This document shows positions 1 to 11,490 of a stretch of DNA of 64,000 nucleotides, piece after piece. The stretch's first letter is position 1. Each line of letters begins with the position of its first letter. Source of the stretch: Nyssa sinensis (lineage: Eukaryota > Streptophyta > Magnoliopsida > Cornales > Nyssaceae). A model generated the notes under the pieces. That model ran no database searches and was not told the DNA's origin. It saw nothing but the letters and a program-made list of their open reading frames with translations. Both the position numbers and the translations under genes were made by a program. The stretch covers positions 6,129,501-6,193,500 of the forward strand of contig CM018041.1 of assembly GCA_008638375.1 (NCBI GenBank). Direction: 5' to 3'.

Positions 1-486
1 TCGGATATTCAAATTATAATAAAAATAGCGTCATGTTATCGTTTTACTGATCTGTTTTCCTTTTGGTTCAAAATGACAATTGAGTATGCGCGTGCTGATG
101 GCTTTGCTTTTATCGGTGTGGATAGATATATATGCTTTGTGAGTGCTGTATTTTTGCATAGAAAGCGATAATCATTAGATGCTCATCAGTACAGTACAGT
201 ATTTAACCACCTATATCTCTATCTTCATTATTTAATATCCCAATAAACAGGGGTTTTGGGGTCCTTGCTAGCTCTGTAAATTGTAAAATAGACCAGTCAG
301 TTCAATATGTCCAATCATCTTCTAATGATTTTAAGGCTGCATAATATGATGCTACTTTGTCATTTGTGCTTCTATCTAGTTGCTGAATGTTAGTCCATTT
401 TGTAAGTATGTGTACATACACATAAATACATACATACATATATATATATATATGTATTTATATAATGCAAGTGGCTCTCACAGTTC

Positions 487-494
487 TATATAAA
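487..494 (+). promoter_or_regulatory. TATA box of the CYP714A gene
   Basis: The octamer TATATAAA lies 67 bases before the P450 start codon. A TATA box normally sets transcription about 30 bases downstream, so the start should be near 515-525. This leaves a leader of about 40 bases and excludes the upstream ATG at 509. The start site is inferred, not seen. Confidence 0.55.
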
Positions 495-560
495 CCAGTT
501 CCAACTATATGGGTGTGTGTACAAGTCTAAGCAAAACTAAAGGGGTAGGAAGAACCAAAA

Positions 561-999
561 ATGAAGGTCCCTATGCTGATGCTTCTTCTTCATCTTCTTC
601 TTCTTCTTGCTATTGTTGTTGTTGTGAAAACCTTCTCTTCATTGGGTTTTCTAGTAGTATTGCTTTGCCTTTTCTTATACATGATCTTTAACATTATATG
701 GCTGAAGCCTCAAAAGCTCAGATGGAAGCTCCAAAAGCAAGGTATTAAAGGACCTCAACCTTCTTTTCTATATGGGAATGTCCCTGAGATGCAGAAAATT
801 CAGTCAACAGTGATGAAGGCAGCAAGCCATGGTGAATTCATAGCCCATGACTGCACTTCCACCCTCTTCCCATACTTTGAACAATGGAGAAAAGAATATG
901 GTAACTTGCTATATATCCTTCCTGTTTTGTTTCTTGATTTTACTTTTCATATATATGTGTGTGTGTAGAGAAAGCAGCACACTTACAAGTTGCAACGAA

Positions 1000-1037
<38 letters not shown>

Positions 1038-4000
1038 ACTAACTGCATAATTGTCACAGAGATGACACATGAGTATGATGAATCTCGCATCGAGTGTATT
1101 TTAGAAATTTTTGGATATACAAGAAAAATTAGGCGAATTAGGTAGTATTATTTAGGTTCTGTTTGACAGAGCGATTATTATTTTGAGCATCTACGGCAAA
1201 AACTATCCTATAAAACTTTTTACGAAACGTCATAATAATTTAAGGCCATAATAGTTTAAGGTCTTAGGTTAGATGACAAGAATCCATCACTGAAGTGGAA
1301 TGTAATTGATTTCAATCCAAGTAATTAGATTTTCTTTTCACTAAAATATTCATTTTCATTCTAAACTCCCTATATTAATTTTTGATACCTTGTGACTTGT
1401 TTGGCATAATAATGATTACATCCATATTAAAGTTTGAAGTGCTTTCCATTTAAAGAGCAGTAAATTTATATTTTAAAATGACAATCATGCATATGAAAGT
1501 GATAACTTAGTACATTATCTATAATATATGTAATTTTGGGCCAAATGAAAAAAAAAATCTATAATATAATAATGAAATATAATATACTAAAATTCTATAA
1601 TGATTGGGTAGTGGACCTGTGCATTTCAGATCAACCTGAAGCAATATTGTACAGGTCAGATGTCATTTGAAAATATATATATATATATATATATAAATAA
1701 TATGTATCATGCTAAAATAGTGATAAATACTATATTATTTTAATAGCATACTAAAATATGTTGCAAAACAATATACATAATAACAATAAAATAAAATATG
1801 GATATCTAATCTTGTTAAAATTGGATTACTGGGTGGTTAGCTCGAGCTTAATCTACATGGAGAAGAGGTTCTTTATAATTCAAAAGGATTATTATTCCAG
1901 TCAAGAGGGAAATTTGTAAAATCTCACTTATATTGGAACTAGTTTAGAGAAGTTTTATACTGAAACAGCCGACTTCAATTATACGAAATAAAGTAACAAA
2001 AAAGTTTTGTATTACAGTTAATGTTTACAATAAATTATTTTAATCTCACATTGAGTTTAGACAAATTTAATAGAGTTATATTTTCGTTAAAAAATAGTAA
2101 TTTTCCAATTCTCTAATTACGGTGCATATTTTAAATTTTTATGTAATGTCTTATTTGAAATATATCAATTGTAATTAATTTAATAAAGTAAAGTAAAAAA
2201 ATAATTAAATGATACTTCGACAAGGACACACCTTATTCTATCTCGAGGTTTACAAAGTTTGGAGAACATCTTTTTTTTTTTTTTTTCACTAGGTAGGATT
2301 GAAGAAGGTTCTAGATCCGCCGAGTTGATATTCTAACACAAAAGTAGAAGGACCTTACTATGTAGTCATTTGGATGACCGGTGGAAACAAATGTTTAGGT
2401 AAAGAGCGTTTTGAAATGGGTATTTTAGAAAAAATTTCTTACCGACATTTTTTCAAAACACCTATTTTGGTCTTGAAAATATCTAAACGGATATTTCGAA
2501 AAGTCCAAATAAATACCTACTTATCTCAAAAGCTTATTTGAAACGTGAAAATGACTAAACGAGAGGTAGAACCGCCTATTCAAACACAGCCTATATCAAC
2601 GATGTATAATATTCTTAGAATCCCCCATTCTCCCAAAAATTAAAAAAATTAAAATCTAAATTAGTATGTTTTATTAAAAAAAAAAAACAGATGTTTCTTC
2701 TTATAACAAAAACACTAGAAAATCCCAGTAATTTCCATTTGGCTGACGCACACAAAGCATATCTATAATAAGGATATGAGTTTTTGTAAGTTTATTTATG
2801 AATCTGATCAGTCACATATGATTGATCACGTAAGTAAGATGTTATCTTTATATCTCTTAAAAATCAGATATGCTGTTGAAATGACATATAAAAATATGTT
2901 GCTCATGTAGTGAAGCAAATGTGTCAGTCAGAATGGAGATCCATCCAAAAGAAAGTATAGTTTTGCTTTTCCATTGGTCTTGCTTCTGCTTCTGTTGGTA
3001 ACATGACAAGTTTGTAATATAGTGTAAATGATTTGGGCAATTGTCACTATTTTTGAAAGCAAAGGACACTTTCCTTTGGTGGGAAATATTGTACATGCAT
3101 GAGACAAATTTTTCACTCATCTCCACTCAATTCAAGCATATCTTTCTATTCTGCGTAATAAATGTACTATTACATTACTTTTTTTTTTTTGAAGTTTATA
3201 AAATTACACTAATATTTTTACTTTTTTTTGACAAATTATAATTATTTTTCTAATCAATTTATTTTTCTAAAAGGACAAAACCACTGATTTCTATTTTTTT
3301 CTGTGCATTTTTTCAATTTATCAATTTTTTTCATTTTCAAATAAATATTGATTAAAATATTAAATTTATTTTTACATAAAATAAAAAATTATTTAAAAGA
3401 GTTAGAAAAAATGGTCAAAATTGAAAAAATAGAAAAAGTAAAAATAAAAATGACAATTTTACCATTTTGAAAAAAAACTTGACTCGAGGGGGTATTTGTA
3501 GTTTGTTAGTAAAAAAAAGAAAAGTTAGTATAATTTTAAAAATTTCAAGAAAGATTAGTGTAATTGTGAGAAATCTTAGAAGAGATTAGTATAATTTACC
3601 CTTATTTCATAATATAATAACTGCTTAATATAACACTATCACATCGTTTGAAATAATTTTTTGTGAAGGCTAGTGTTACTCTTTTAACTGTCATGATTTT
3701 TGTAAAATTAGTCGAGTTGGTCAAGCACTAAGTTCTTTGAGTTCTTCAAAATAAGTCACTCAATGTAAATTTTCCTTAAGTTAATTTAGAGGTAATTTAA
3801 AAAAATTTCTCAAAAATAAATTATGTTGGATTCATTTTCATTAATTAATTTAATTTTTGAAAAATTAATCAAATGCGATTGACTATTATTATAATTTTAT
3901 TTAATATATACATCTTTTCTATTAGAATATTATTATAATTATATATATATATAACAAAGTATTAAAAATATTTATATATTGTAAACATTTAGTACAGTTT

Positions 4001-7000
4001 TATAATATTTATATTAATGTGAATAATGAAAATGCTTTATTTAAAATTATCATTTTGTCGTTTTAGGACTCGAATTATTTAAAGTGGGTTTTCAATAGAC
4101 TCTCTCACAAATTTTAAAATTTTATGGTATTTATGATAAATAACTTTTTCACACACATATATATATATTTAACGTACATCAAATAATGACATTTAAAGTC
4201 ACACTGAAGTATTATTTTTCAGAAAAAGTCAACAGTAAGGTATCATGGTGGTCATGCAAGTCAATTTTAAATATGTGGCATAAATAATATCGTGATAATA
4301 TTTTATTTTTAAATATATGTTACATGTTAGAATTTAATCTGCATTATTATTGAGTTTCTTCATAGTATCAGAGCACCGGATGAGCACTGAGTCTGTCTTT
4401 GAGATGCAGGTTCGATATATACATATTCAACAGGGAACAAACAACATCTATATGTGAATCAACCAGATCTAGTGAAGGAGATGAACCAGTCTATCACCTT
4501 TGGTTTAGGTAAGCCTTGTTATCTGACCAAGAGACTTGCACCTCTGCTTGGCAATGGCATTTTGAGGTCCAACGGCCTACTTTGGGCTCAGCAAAGGAAG
4601 ATTGTTGCACCGGAGTTCTTCATGGACAAGGTCAAGGTAACCCAAGTATAGTATATAAAAATAAACTACAGAGTATAATTACTAGGCATATTAATGGGGC
4701 ACGGGACGTTCCTATCTCAAACCCGGCCTTTTTGGAAAAAAAATCATTTCAAATCTGTTCCATCTAGACTCATCTCGTCCCACATTACATATTATTTTAT
4801 ACCCATTTTGTCCTGTTCTGATTGTAATAAATTCAAGCCCATTCCGTATTAATTATAATGAACTCAAATTCATAGCGTCTTAATTATACTAACATTTACT
4901 CCCTCTGTTCCGAATTAAAAGTCCCTTATTTTATTTTGAGATGTCTCATAATAAGAGTTTTGTTTAAAAAATTAATGTATAAATAATTGTGAAAATTTCA
5001 AATTACCCTCACAAATTTAATGTGAATGTACTACTCAATGTGAATAAAGGTTAATTTTGTAAATTTATCCCTCTCAATCAAGTGTAAAAACATTAAATGA
5101 TTGTCCTCTTTAAAAAATTAGTTTTCCCAAAAATGACTATTAATTCGGGATGGAGAGAGTATTATTTTTATTTAAAAATAAATAATAAATAAAATATTTA
5201 TTTTTTCTTATTGTATTTTATGATTATATATATATATATATATTTATGGGTAGATTAGGTATTTAAAAAAAATAAAAAATATTTAAATAATTTGATACTA
5301 TATTTGGATCAAAGCGATTTTAGTATCTTTTTTCTTTAATCTATCCTAAACCTGTTTATATAATTCTCAAACCCGTCTCCGATTATAAGGGATGAATTAT
5401 CAAAAGAGAAAAAGAAAAAAAGGGCCCATTGGCATCCCTAATAATTAGGGTATTGATGAGTCTGAGACTTGTTGTGGAAGAATATTTTTGGCATGTTTCT
5501 TTGAGTGGGTCTTTTGATTAATTGGACAGGGAATGGTGGGTCTAATGGTGGAGTCAGCACAGCCATTACTGAGAAAATGGGAGGCCTCCATTGAAGCACA
5601 AGGTTGTCTAATTGCAGATATAAGAGTGGATGAGGATTTGAGGAGTGTCTCTGCAGACGTGATCTCAAGGGCTTGTTTTGGAAGCTCTTATTTCAAAGGC
5701 AAACAGATATTCTCAAAGCTCAGAACTCTTCAAAAAACCATTGCCAATCAAAGCCTGCTCTTCGGTGTTCCTACATTTGGGTATGTTTCTCCTTTTTCTC
5801 TAGGTTAAGGGGAAACTCTTCCCCGGAATCCTAAGCACAACTCGAGACCGGAAACTACCCAACACCCCGGTCCTACCCCACGTGCCCTAAGTGCTTGAAC
5901 TCCTGACTTCTTTATTTATTTAAAATGACAAGTGATACTAACTGAGATAGATTTCATTGATGTATTGGCCCAGACTTTCAATCATGAACAAACTTAGCTG
6001 CAAACTAAGTCACAGAATATTTTTTTTTATTCGAATACTTATTTTAATTATAATATGTCACGTATATAATATATATATATATATTTTTTTTTTTTTATTT
6101 TTATTTTGTAATTAAACTAAATAGTAACATAAATATCATGTAATTACATACATGACATATTAAAATCATAAAACATATTAAGATAAAATGAGATTTCTCA
6201 TACTTGATTTAAAACCAAGCATCGTCTTTCAATCATTTATTATTAGTTATTGGACCCAAACCATTCTTTTATACAAAGCAACTAAAAAATCATTAGTGTT
6301 GGTCTCCTAATGCATGGTATTGGAAGGGGAACAGACTAAAGACCTAACTTTCAATTTTACTTGCACAAAATTGCTACTTTAAGAATTTAATTCACATGTG
6401 TGGAAATAAGATAGTTAAAATCCCTTTTTTCACATGACAGTCAGAGTTCGGACCCATGTCCTGTATATACACAATTAGAATAGTTCCTTCCTCCCCTATC
6501 GTTTTACATAAAAAAGAAAAAAAAAAATTAACTCACATTTAGTACGAAAGTCTTATTCTAGTGATGCAAGTACACTCTCCACGCTATTAACATGGGTTCA
6601 ATTCTCCCTCTTTGTCATTGTATAAAAAAAAAACTCAGTTGCATTTTTGATATAAGTTTTATGTCCTTACCGCATTCATTCCATGCACCTTGTACCTCAT
6701 TCTCTCACAACATATAGGATCCATCGACGGTGGTTCTACTCCTGTAAGAGAATAAGTTACATGATAAGATGAATGTGATGAGACATAAAACATTACTACC
6801 ATTACATCAATCAATGACTTACAATGACCAAATGTGAGTGTTGATTTGTTTCTAACAAAATCAACAATGGCAGATTTCTTCCAACCAGGCAACAAAAGGA
6901 GATAAAGAGTTTGGAGAGGGAGATAGAGTCATTGATATGGGAAGCAATAAAAGAAAGAGAACAAGAATGCTCAGGGGCATCACCATCTGAGAAGGATCTA

Positions 7001-8470
7001 ATGCAGTTAATATTAGAAGGAGGCATCAATGATAATAATGTGGGAAAGCAATCATCCAAGTGTTTTATTGTTGATAACTGCAAGAACATTTACTTTGCTG
7101 GGCATGAGTCCACTGCTATCGCTGCATCATGGTGCTTGATGCTACTAGCTTTGCATCCAGAATGGCAAGCTCATATCCGGGCAGAGACGGCTCAAGTTTG
7201 CCAGGATGGCCTGTTTGATGCAGATTCAGTTGCAAAGATGAAAATGGTATGATCATTGGGTACTTTTATTTATTTCTTTCTATATAATGATTTATGGCCT
7301 TTTATTGTAAATTTATATTGATGCAGCATGAAATGTGAACAATGTATATGAATACGTCAATAACTACAACAAATAACAATCACCTAAGAAAAAATTTGTC
7401 AAAAATTCGAAATTTGAATAATTTTTTTTAATAGAAATAAAATCTGAATAATAAAAATATATTATATCATATTTACATAATAGACATAACTGGAAACCAT
7501 AACTACACCTAAGAAAAAATTTGTCAAAAATTCGAAATTTGAATTATATTTTTTTTTTGATAGAAATGAAATCTAAATAATAAAAGTCTCTTACATCATG
7601 TTTACATAATAGACATAACTGGAAACCATAATTACCAAGTTAATACTGAGAAAATAGGAAAATTCAGATAAAATCGAAATTGCAGTCTTTTGCAATTTTG
7701 CCCAAATTTGGAAACTATTTAAGATGAGAAGAATATAATCACAAACAATATCCTAATCCGATTTTTCTACATGAAGTAATTAAAAAATTAAAAGTTTCTA
7801 AAAATAATATCAATGTTTAATTGAAGACCTAAACAGATGTAATTGGCAGAAAAATAACTTATGTCATGGTCATAAGACATAGGTTTGATCTGTTTTATTG
7901 TTTCTGAGTCAAATATAAGTGTCATGAATTCCAAAAATTAGACATGCCAAAAAAAGAGTCTACTATTATTACTTGATAATTTGATTTGTTCCTCTGTCAC
8001 TTATTCTACATCATATATCCTTTCTACACATGCAGGTGACTATGGTGATTCAAGAAGCACTGCGTCTATACCCGCCAGCGGCATTTGTGTCAAGAGAAGC
8101 ACTTGAAGAGACACAGATTGGCCATATTATCGTCCCGAAAGGCGTATGCATATGGACATTGATCCCAACATTGCATCGCGATACAGATATTTGGGGACTT
8201 GATGCGAATGAGTTCAAACCTGAAAGATTTGCTAATGGGGTTTCCAATGCTTGCAAAGTTCCTCAGGCTTATGTCCCATTTGGTTTGGGTCCTCGCTTGT
8301 GCTTGGGGCGCAACTTTGCCATGGTTCAATTGAAGGTTGTCCTTTCCCTTATCATCTCCAAGTATAGTTTTTCTCTGTCTCCCAAATATCAGCACTCTCC
8401 TACTTACAGAATGATTGTAGAACCTGGCAATGGTGTACATATTCTCATTCAAAGAACCAGACAGAGCTGA
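561..8470 (+). CDS. CYP714A: Cytochrome P450, CYP714A-like, five exons, intact
   Basis: ER-anchored haem monooxygenase of the CYP72 clan. Coding exons: 561-900, 4410-4636, 5530-5780, 6874-7246, 8036-8470; all introns are GT-AG and the joined frame gives 541 residues. A hydrophobic, Leu/Val-rich anchor (about residues 5-45) is followed by a plain linker. The I-helix oxygen motif AGHEST is at 348-353, ExxR (EALR) at 404-407, PERF at 459-462, and the haem loop [10 protein letters not shown] at 479-488 with Cys486 as iron ligand. All catalytic motifs are present. Phrases such as GNVPEMQ near the N terminus, YTYSTG at the exon 1/2 join and REALEE after the K-helix are typical of CYP714A. Arabidopsis CYP714A1/A2 oxidise gibberellins or ent-kaurenoic acid, so a gibberellin-inactivating or diterpenoid hydroxylase role is likely; CYP714E-type triterpene oxidation is the main alternative. 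Start chosen: the first ATG that gives the membrane anchor. Confidence 0.93.
1003..1033. repeat. (AT)n microsatellite in CYP714A intron 1
   Basis: A run of about 15 TA units shortly after exon 1. A similar run lies at 1672-1695. Intron 1 (901-4409) is otherwise very AT-rich, with one MITE-like copy near its 3' half. Confidence 0.9.
3195..3601. mobile_element. AT-rich MITE, family A copy 1 (degenerate left end)
   Basis: The right end reads TTAGTATAATTTACCC, the inverse of the GGGTAAATTACAC type end seen in the copy at 23801. The interior shares a stretch around AAATATTGATTAAAATATTAAA, a TGACAATTTTA block and a GTATTTGTAGTTTGTTAGT block with the copies at 13561, 23801 and 31088. It has no coding capacity. 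The left end is eroded, so no target duplication can be named. It sits inside CYP714A intron 1. Confidence 0.55.
4683..5440. mobile_element. hAT-like MITE filling CYP714A intron 2
   Basis: Terminal inverted repeats TAGGCATATTAATGGG (left) and TAGGGATGCCAATGGG (read inward from the right) match at 12 of 16 bases. They are flanked by near-perfect 8-bp duplications ATAATTAC (4675-4682) and ATAATTAG (5441-5448). The 8-bp target and the T/CA-type end point to hAT. No transposase is encoded. The element takes up about 760 of the 893 bases of the intron and leaves both splice sites intact. Confidence 0.65.
4899..5159. mobile_element. Stowaway-like MITE nested in the hAT-like MITE
   Basis: The left end CTCCCTCTGTTCCGAATTAA and the right end (read inward) CTCTCTCCATCCCGAATTAA are near-perfect inverted repeats of the CTCCCTCCGTCCC Stowaway/Tc1-mariner type. 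Both are flanked by TA (4897-4898 and 5160-5161). Because it interrupts the element at 4683-5440, it inserted later. Confidence 0.8.
7381..7632. repeat. Two-copy tandem duplication in CYP714A intron 4
   Basis: Two units of about 125 bases begin CACCTAAGAAAAAATTTG at 7381 and again at 7506. Both end near AACTGGAAACCATAA. They differ by scattered substitutions, so the duplication is not recent. Intron 4 (7247-8035) shows nothing else recognisable. Confidence 0.8.
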
Positions 8471-8490
8471 TATTTATATATATAGATTTC

Positions 8491-8527
8491 TCCTCCTCCT
8501 CCTCCTCCTCTTCTTCTTCTTCCTCTT
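8491..8527. repeat. CTC/CTT microsatellite in the CYP714A 3' UTR
   Basis: A run of CTC units passing into CTT units, about 20 bases after the P450 stop codon. The rest of 8471-9190 holds no gene. Confidence 0.85.
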
Positions 8528-9198
8528 CTAATGGGACTTGTATATATAATTTGAAATACATGTTCCGATGTGCATTGCCTTTGTAGTACATAATACACAT
8601 GGAAGTGTTGTATCAGTTCGATTGGAAATGGCTGCACTGATTTAGAATCTTTACCATAAAAGTCTACTTATGTACTGTATCTGAACCTCAACTGGCATTA
8701 TGATTAAGTTATGAGCGTTGTCTATTCTCTGGATATGGGGGATGACTAAAACCCATCATATTCCATTTCTAGTGGTACAAGTTTGAAAAAATTATGTCAA
8801 TTCCGTTAAAGTTTGGGATCAAGACTGCCTAACTTGCCGTGTCTCGATTATATAAAATAAAATAATAAGAAAAATTTGTACTATATAATTAATATTTATA
8901 ATGATTTTTTTAGTATCATACTGAAAGCTTACACAAATTTGATAGAGTTATTCATATGAAAAAATAATAATACAATTTTAATTCTCTATTAACATGCATA
9001 TTTATTTTATTTCAATACATGTAACATCTTATTTGAAATGTGTTAATAAAATTAATATAATAAAATAAATAAATAGATAATGATTTTTTTTAAAAAAAGG
9101 GATCCCGAAGGGGACCTGCTTTTCCCATTACCAGGCTTAAATGGAGTTGAGAAAACTTTTTTTTTTTGTAGGACAGGTTGGACACCTCTTAATTTTGG

Positions 9199-9400
9199 AA
9201 AAAAATTCAATGAGACAGGTAGTATCATGCTTCTGTCATTGTGATATGAGCATTGCAGTAAAACTCACATAAATTCATAAAAATAATACATTACAATAAC
9301 AAAAAATTCAATGAGACAGTAGTATCGTGTTACTGTCATTGTGATACGAGCATTGCAGTAAAATTCACATAAATTCATAAAAATAATACATTACAATAAC
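9199..9400. repeat. Two-copy tandem duplication upstream of the C2 gene
   Basis: Units of about 101 bases start with AAATTCAATGAGACAG near 9200 and 9302 and end with AATACATTACAATAAC. CAATGAGACAGG at 9209 recurs inverted as CCTGTCTCATTG at 9441, so the block may be the rearranged inside of a small inverted-repeat element. A short perfect palindrome, AATAGCACGGTGCTATT, follows at 9401-9417. Confidence 0.8.
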
Positions 9401-9743
9401 AATAGCACGGTGCTATTGTCTTGCTGAACTTTTTCCTCCAAACCTGTCTCATTGCAATGCCTAGATGGATCCATAAATTTTTACACCCAAAGGACCATTT
9501 AGTAATTTTCTCATGCCATCATGTGGCCCAGTTTTGACTCATCCCGATTCTTGTCCATCTGTGATGCACTGTTAAGGTAGTTAATTTCCTTGGCATTAAA
9601 GCAAAGTAGCCTTCTAAATGATGCAAAAACAGCTTCACTTTTTCTTTCCTCTATCAACTAAATCAAAACAAGAACCATACAATGGACAAATTCTCACACC
9701 ATCTCTTCTCTTCTTCCTTTCAATAACAGAAACTTACCTGAAA

Positions 9744-11490
9744 ATGGGGAAAATCTGGGTAGAAGTCTGCCTGGTTTCAGCCCGCGGACTCCGGCGGACT
9801 TCATCACTGTTTAAGCTTCAATGGTTTGCCGTCGGCTGGATTGATCCCAACAACAAATACTGCACAGGAATTGATGCTTCAGGAAATGCAAGTCCTGTTT
9901 GGAAAACCAAGTTTTCAGCTTTGGTTGATAACTCTGAATCAAACGTCCAAGATTTGGCACTGAATGTTGAAGTTTACAGCAGAGAGCCTATCTTCCTCAG
10001 AGAGAAACTCCAGGGGACAGCAACCGTAGTTTTGAAAGAGCTTATAGATAAATACAAAAAGAATTCTGAGGTTTCAAAACCAATTGAAGAAGTAGGAAGC
10101 TTTCAACTGATGAGGAGGAATTCCAGCAAACCTCAAGGATTTGTTGATGTTTCAATTCGGATTTTTGTGGAAAGGGAAGAACCCAGTTCATCCTCAGGTA
10201 TTTATCATTTGGATTTTTGAATCTTTGATGCATTCATTGAAACAAAACTTCAAATTTTGTGTTTGAGGCCGGTGGCGACCGAGACCTTTGACATTCGAGG
10301 GTTCAAAAAATACAACCAAAAAAATAATAATAATTTAAGGAGGTATTTTGTGTAAATATAAAATAAATTTGGGAGCAACTCCTCTCTTTTTTAAAAAAAA
10401 AATTAAAAAATATCCATACAAAAGAAGAATAAAAGCGATTCATAGTTTATCAGTTCAACTAATTTTATAATTAATATATTTAAAATATAAAATATACTAA
10501 CAAATACATACATATTCTAAAAATTAAGAAAATTACATAAAATTATATATTTATCATTCAGTATAACAAGTTATGAGTATAATTATTAAGAATATTCATA
10601 ATTTATATATTTGCATGTGCATTGAAATATACAATAATATCTTTGGATTCTTTTGTGAGGAAAAACGATTAGATGTTAAAAAGAGTAGATGTTAAAGAGA
10701 GAGAGAGAAAAAAACCCTATCATTTTGTGATAAAAAAAATTTAAATCTGATTTTTATGTTTTTAACCCATATAATAAAAGCTGTCTAATTTTTGGTTCAA
10801 CCGATTTTTTAATAAGTCAGTCAGTTTGACCTGATTTTTCTTGAACATTTTAGCAAAAGTAATAAATTAATCAAACTTAACTAATTTATGGTAAATTTCA
10901 GTTAAATCAACAAATTTGGTACGACTTTGATAACTATGCATATGTTAATTGAACTTGAAATGATTCTTTGTATTCCATAAATTTGGATCATAGGCAACTT
11001 GTGATTATTGAACTCCGAATTTTGTTTTTTAGGCAATGAGGGGGAAATTATGGTCATGAATAATAGCAATGGCAGTAACTTGGCTATTGAATTTGAAAAT
11101 GGATCATCGCAAGCCCTACTCCACCAGCCAGATCCAAAAAATTCCCCATATGCCCATCCAGTACCATCCCCAACAAATTATTCCAATCAATCAGGAGGAG
11201 GACCAAGCTATCCCACAGAAGGTGGTGCCGCCTATCAGCCACCCCGAACTCCGCCGCCACCGCCACCCCCTTCTAATGTTGGTTACATATCCACTTTTCT
11301 CCCAAGGACGGATCATTTACCATCAAGTTCCATAAACATGTCATCGTCCGGAGCACCTCCCGGACACGGCGGGGGACCTGGTTTCAGAATGGGAATGAGT
11401 GCCGGAGCCTTGGCAGCCGGTGCTGTGATCTTCGGAGATGATTTCATGTTGGAATTCGAGTTTCCGGGAGGTTTACAAGATGCTAGCTAG
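9744..11490 (+). CDS. C2-domain protein with Pro/Gly-rich tail (SRC2/BAP-like)
   Basis: Exons 9744-10197 and 11033-11490 (CAG|GTATTT donor, TTTTTTAG acceptor) give 303 residues. An upstream in-frame ATG at 9618 would add 42 residues, but the C2 fold starts right at MGKIWVEV, so 9744 is chosen. Residues 1-143 form one C2 domain, a phospholipid-binding or membrane-docking module. The usual paired aspartates of the third Ca2+ loop are not obvious (VYSREPIF near 78-84), so calcium-independent binding is likely. After the intron the tail is Ser/Pro/Gly-rich with a seven-proline run and ends in a hydrophobic patch (GMSAGALAAGAVIFGDDF), a layout seen in plant SRC2-like proteins. The exact role is unknown; defence or cold-linked membrane signalling is inferred from family only. 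Confidence 0.85.

Noticed and set aside
509..691. Frame of 60 codons overlapping the P450 start
   Set aside because: It begins upstream of the likely transcription start set by the TATA box and shares no family features; it is a shadow of exon 1.
4370..4400. GTATCAGAGCACCGGATGAG as a primer-binding site of an LTR element
   Set aside because: No LTR-like repeat lies next to it, and it abuts the acceptor of P450 exon 2.
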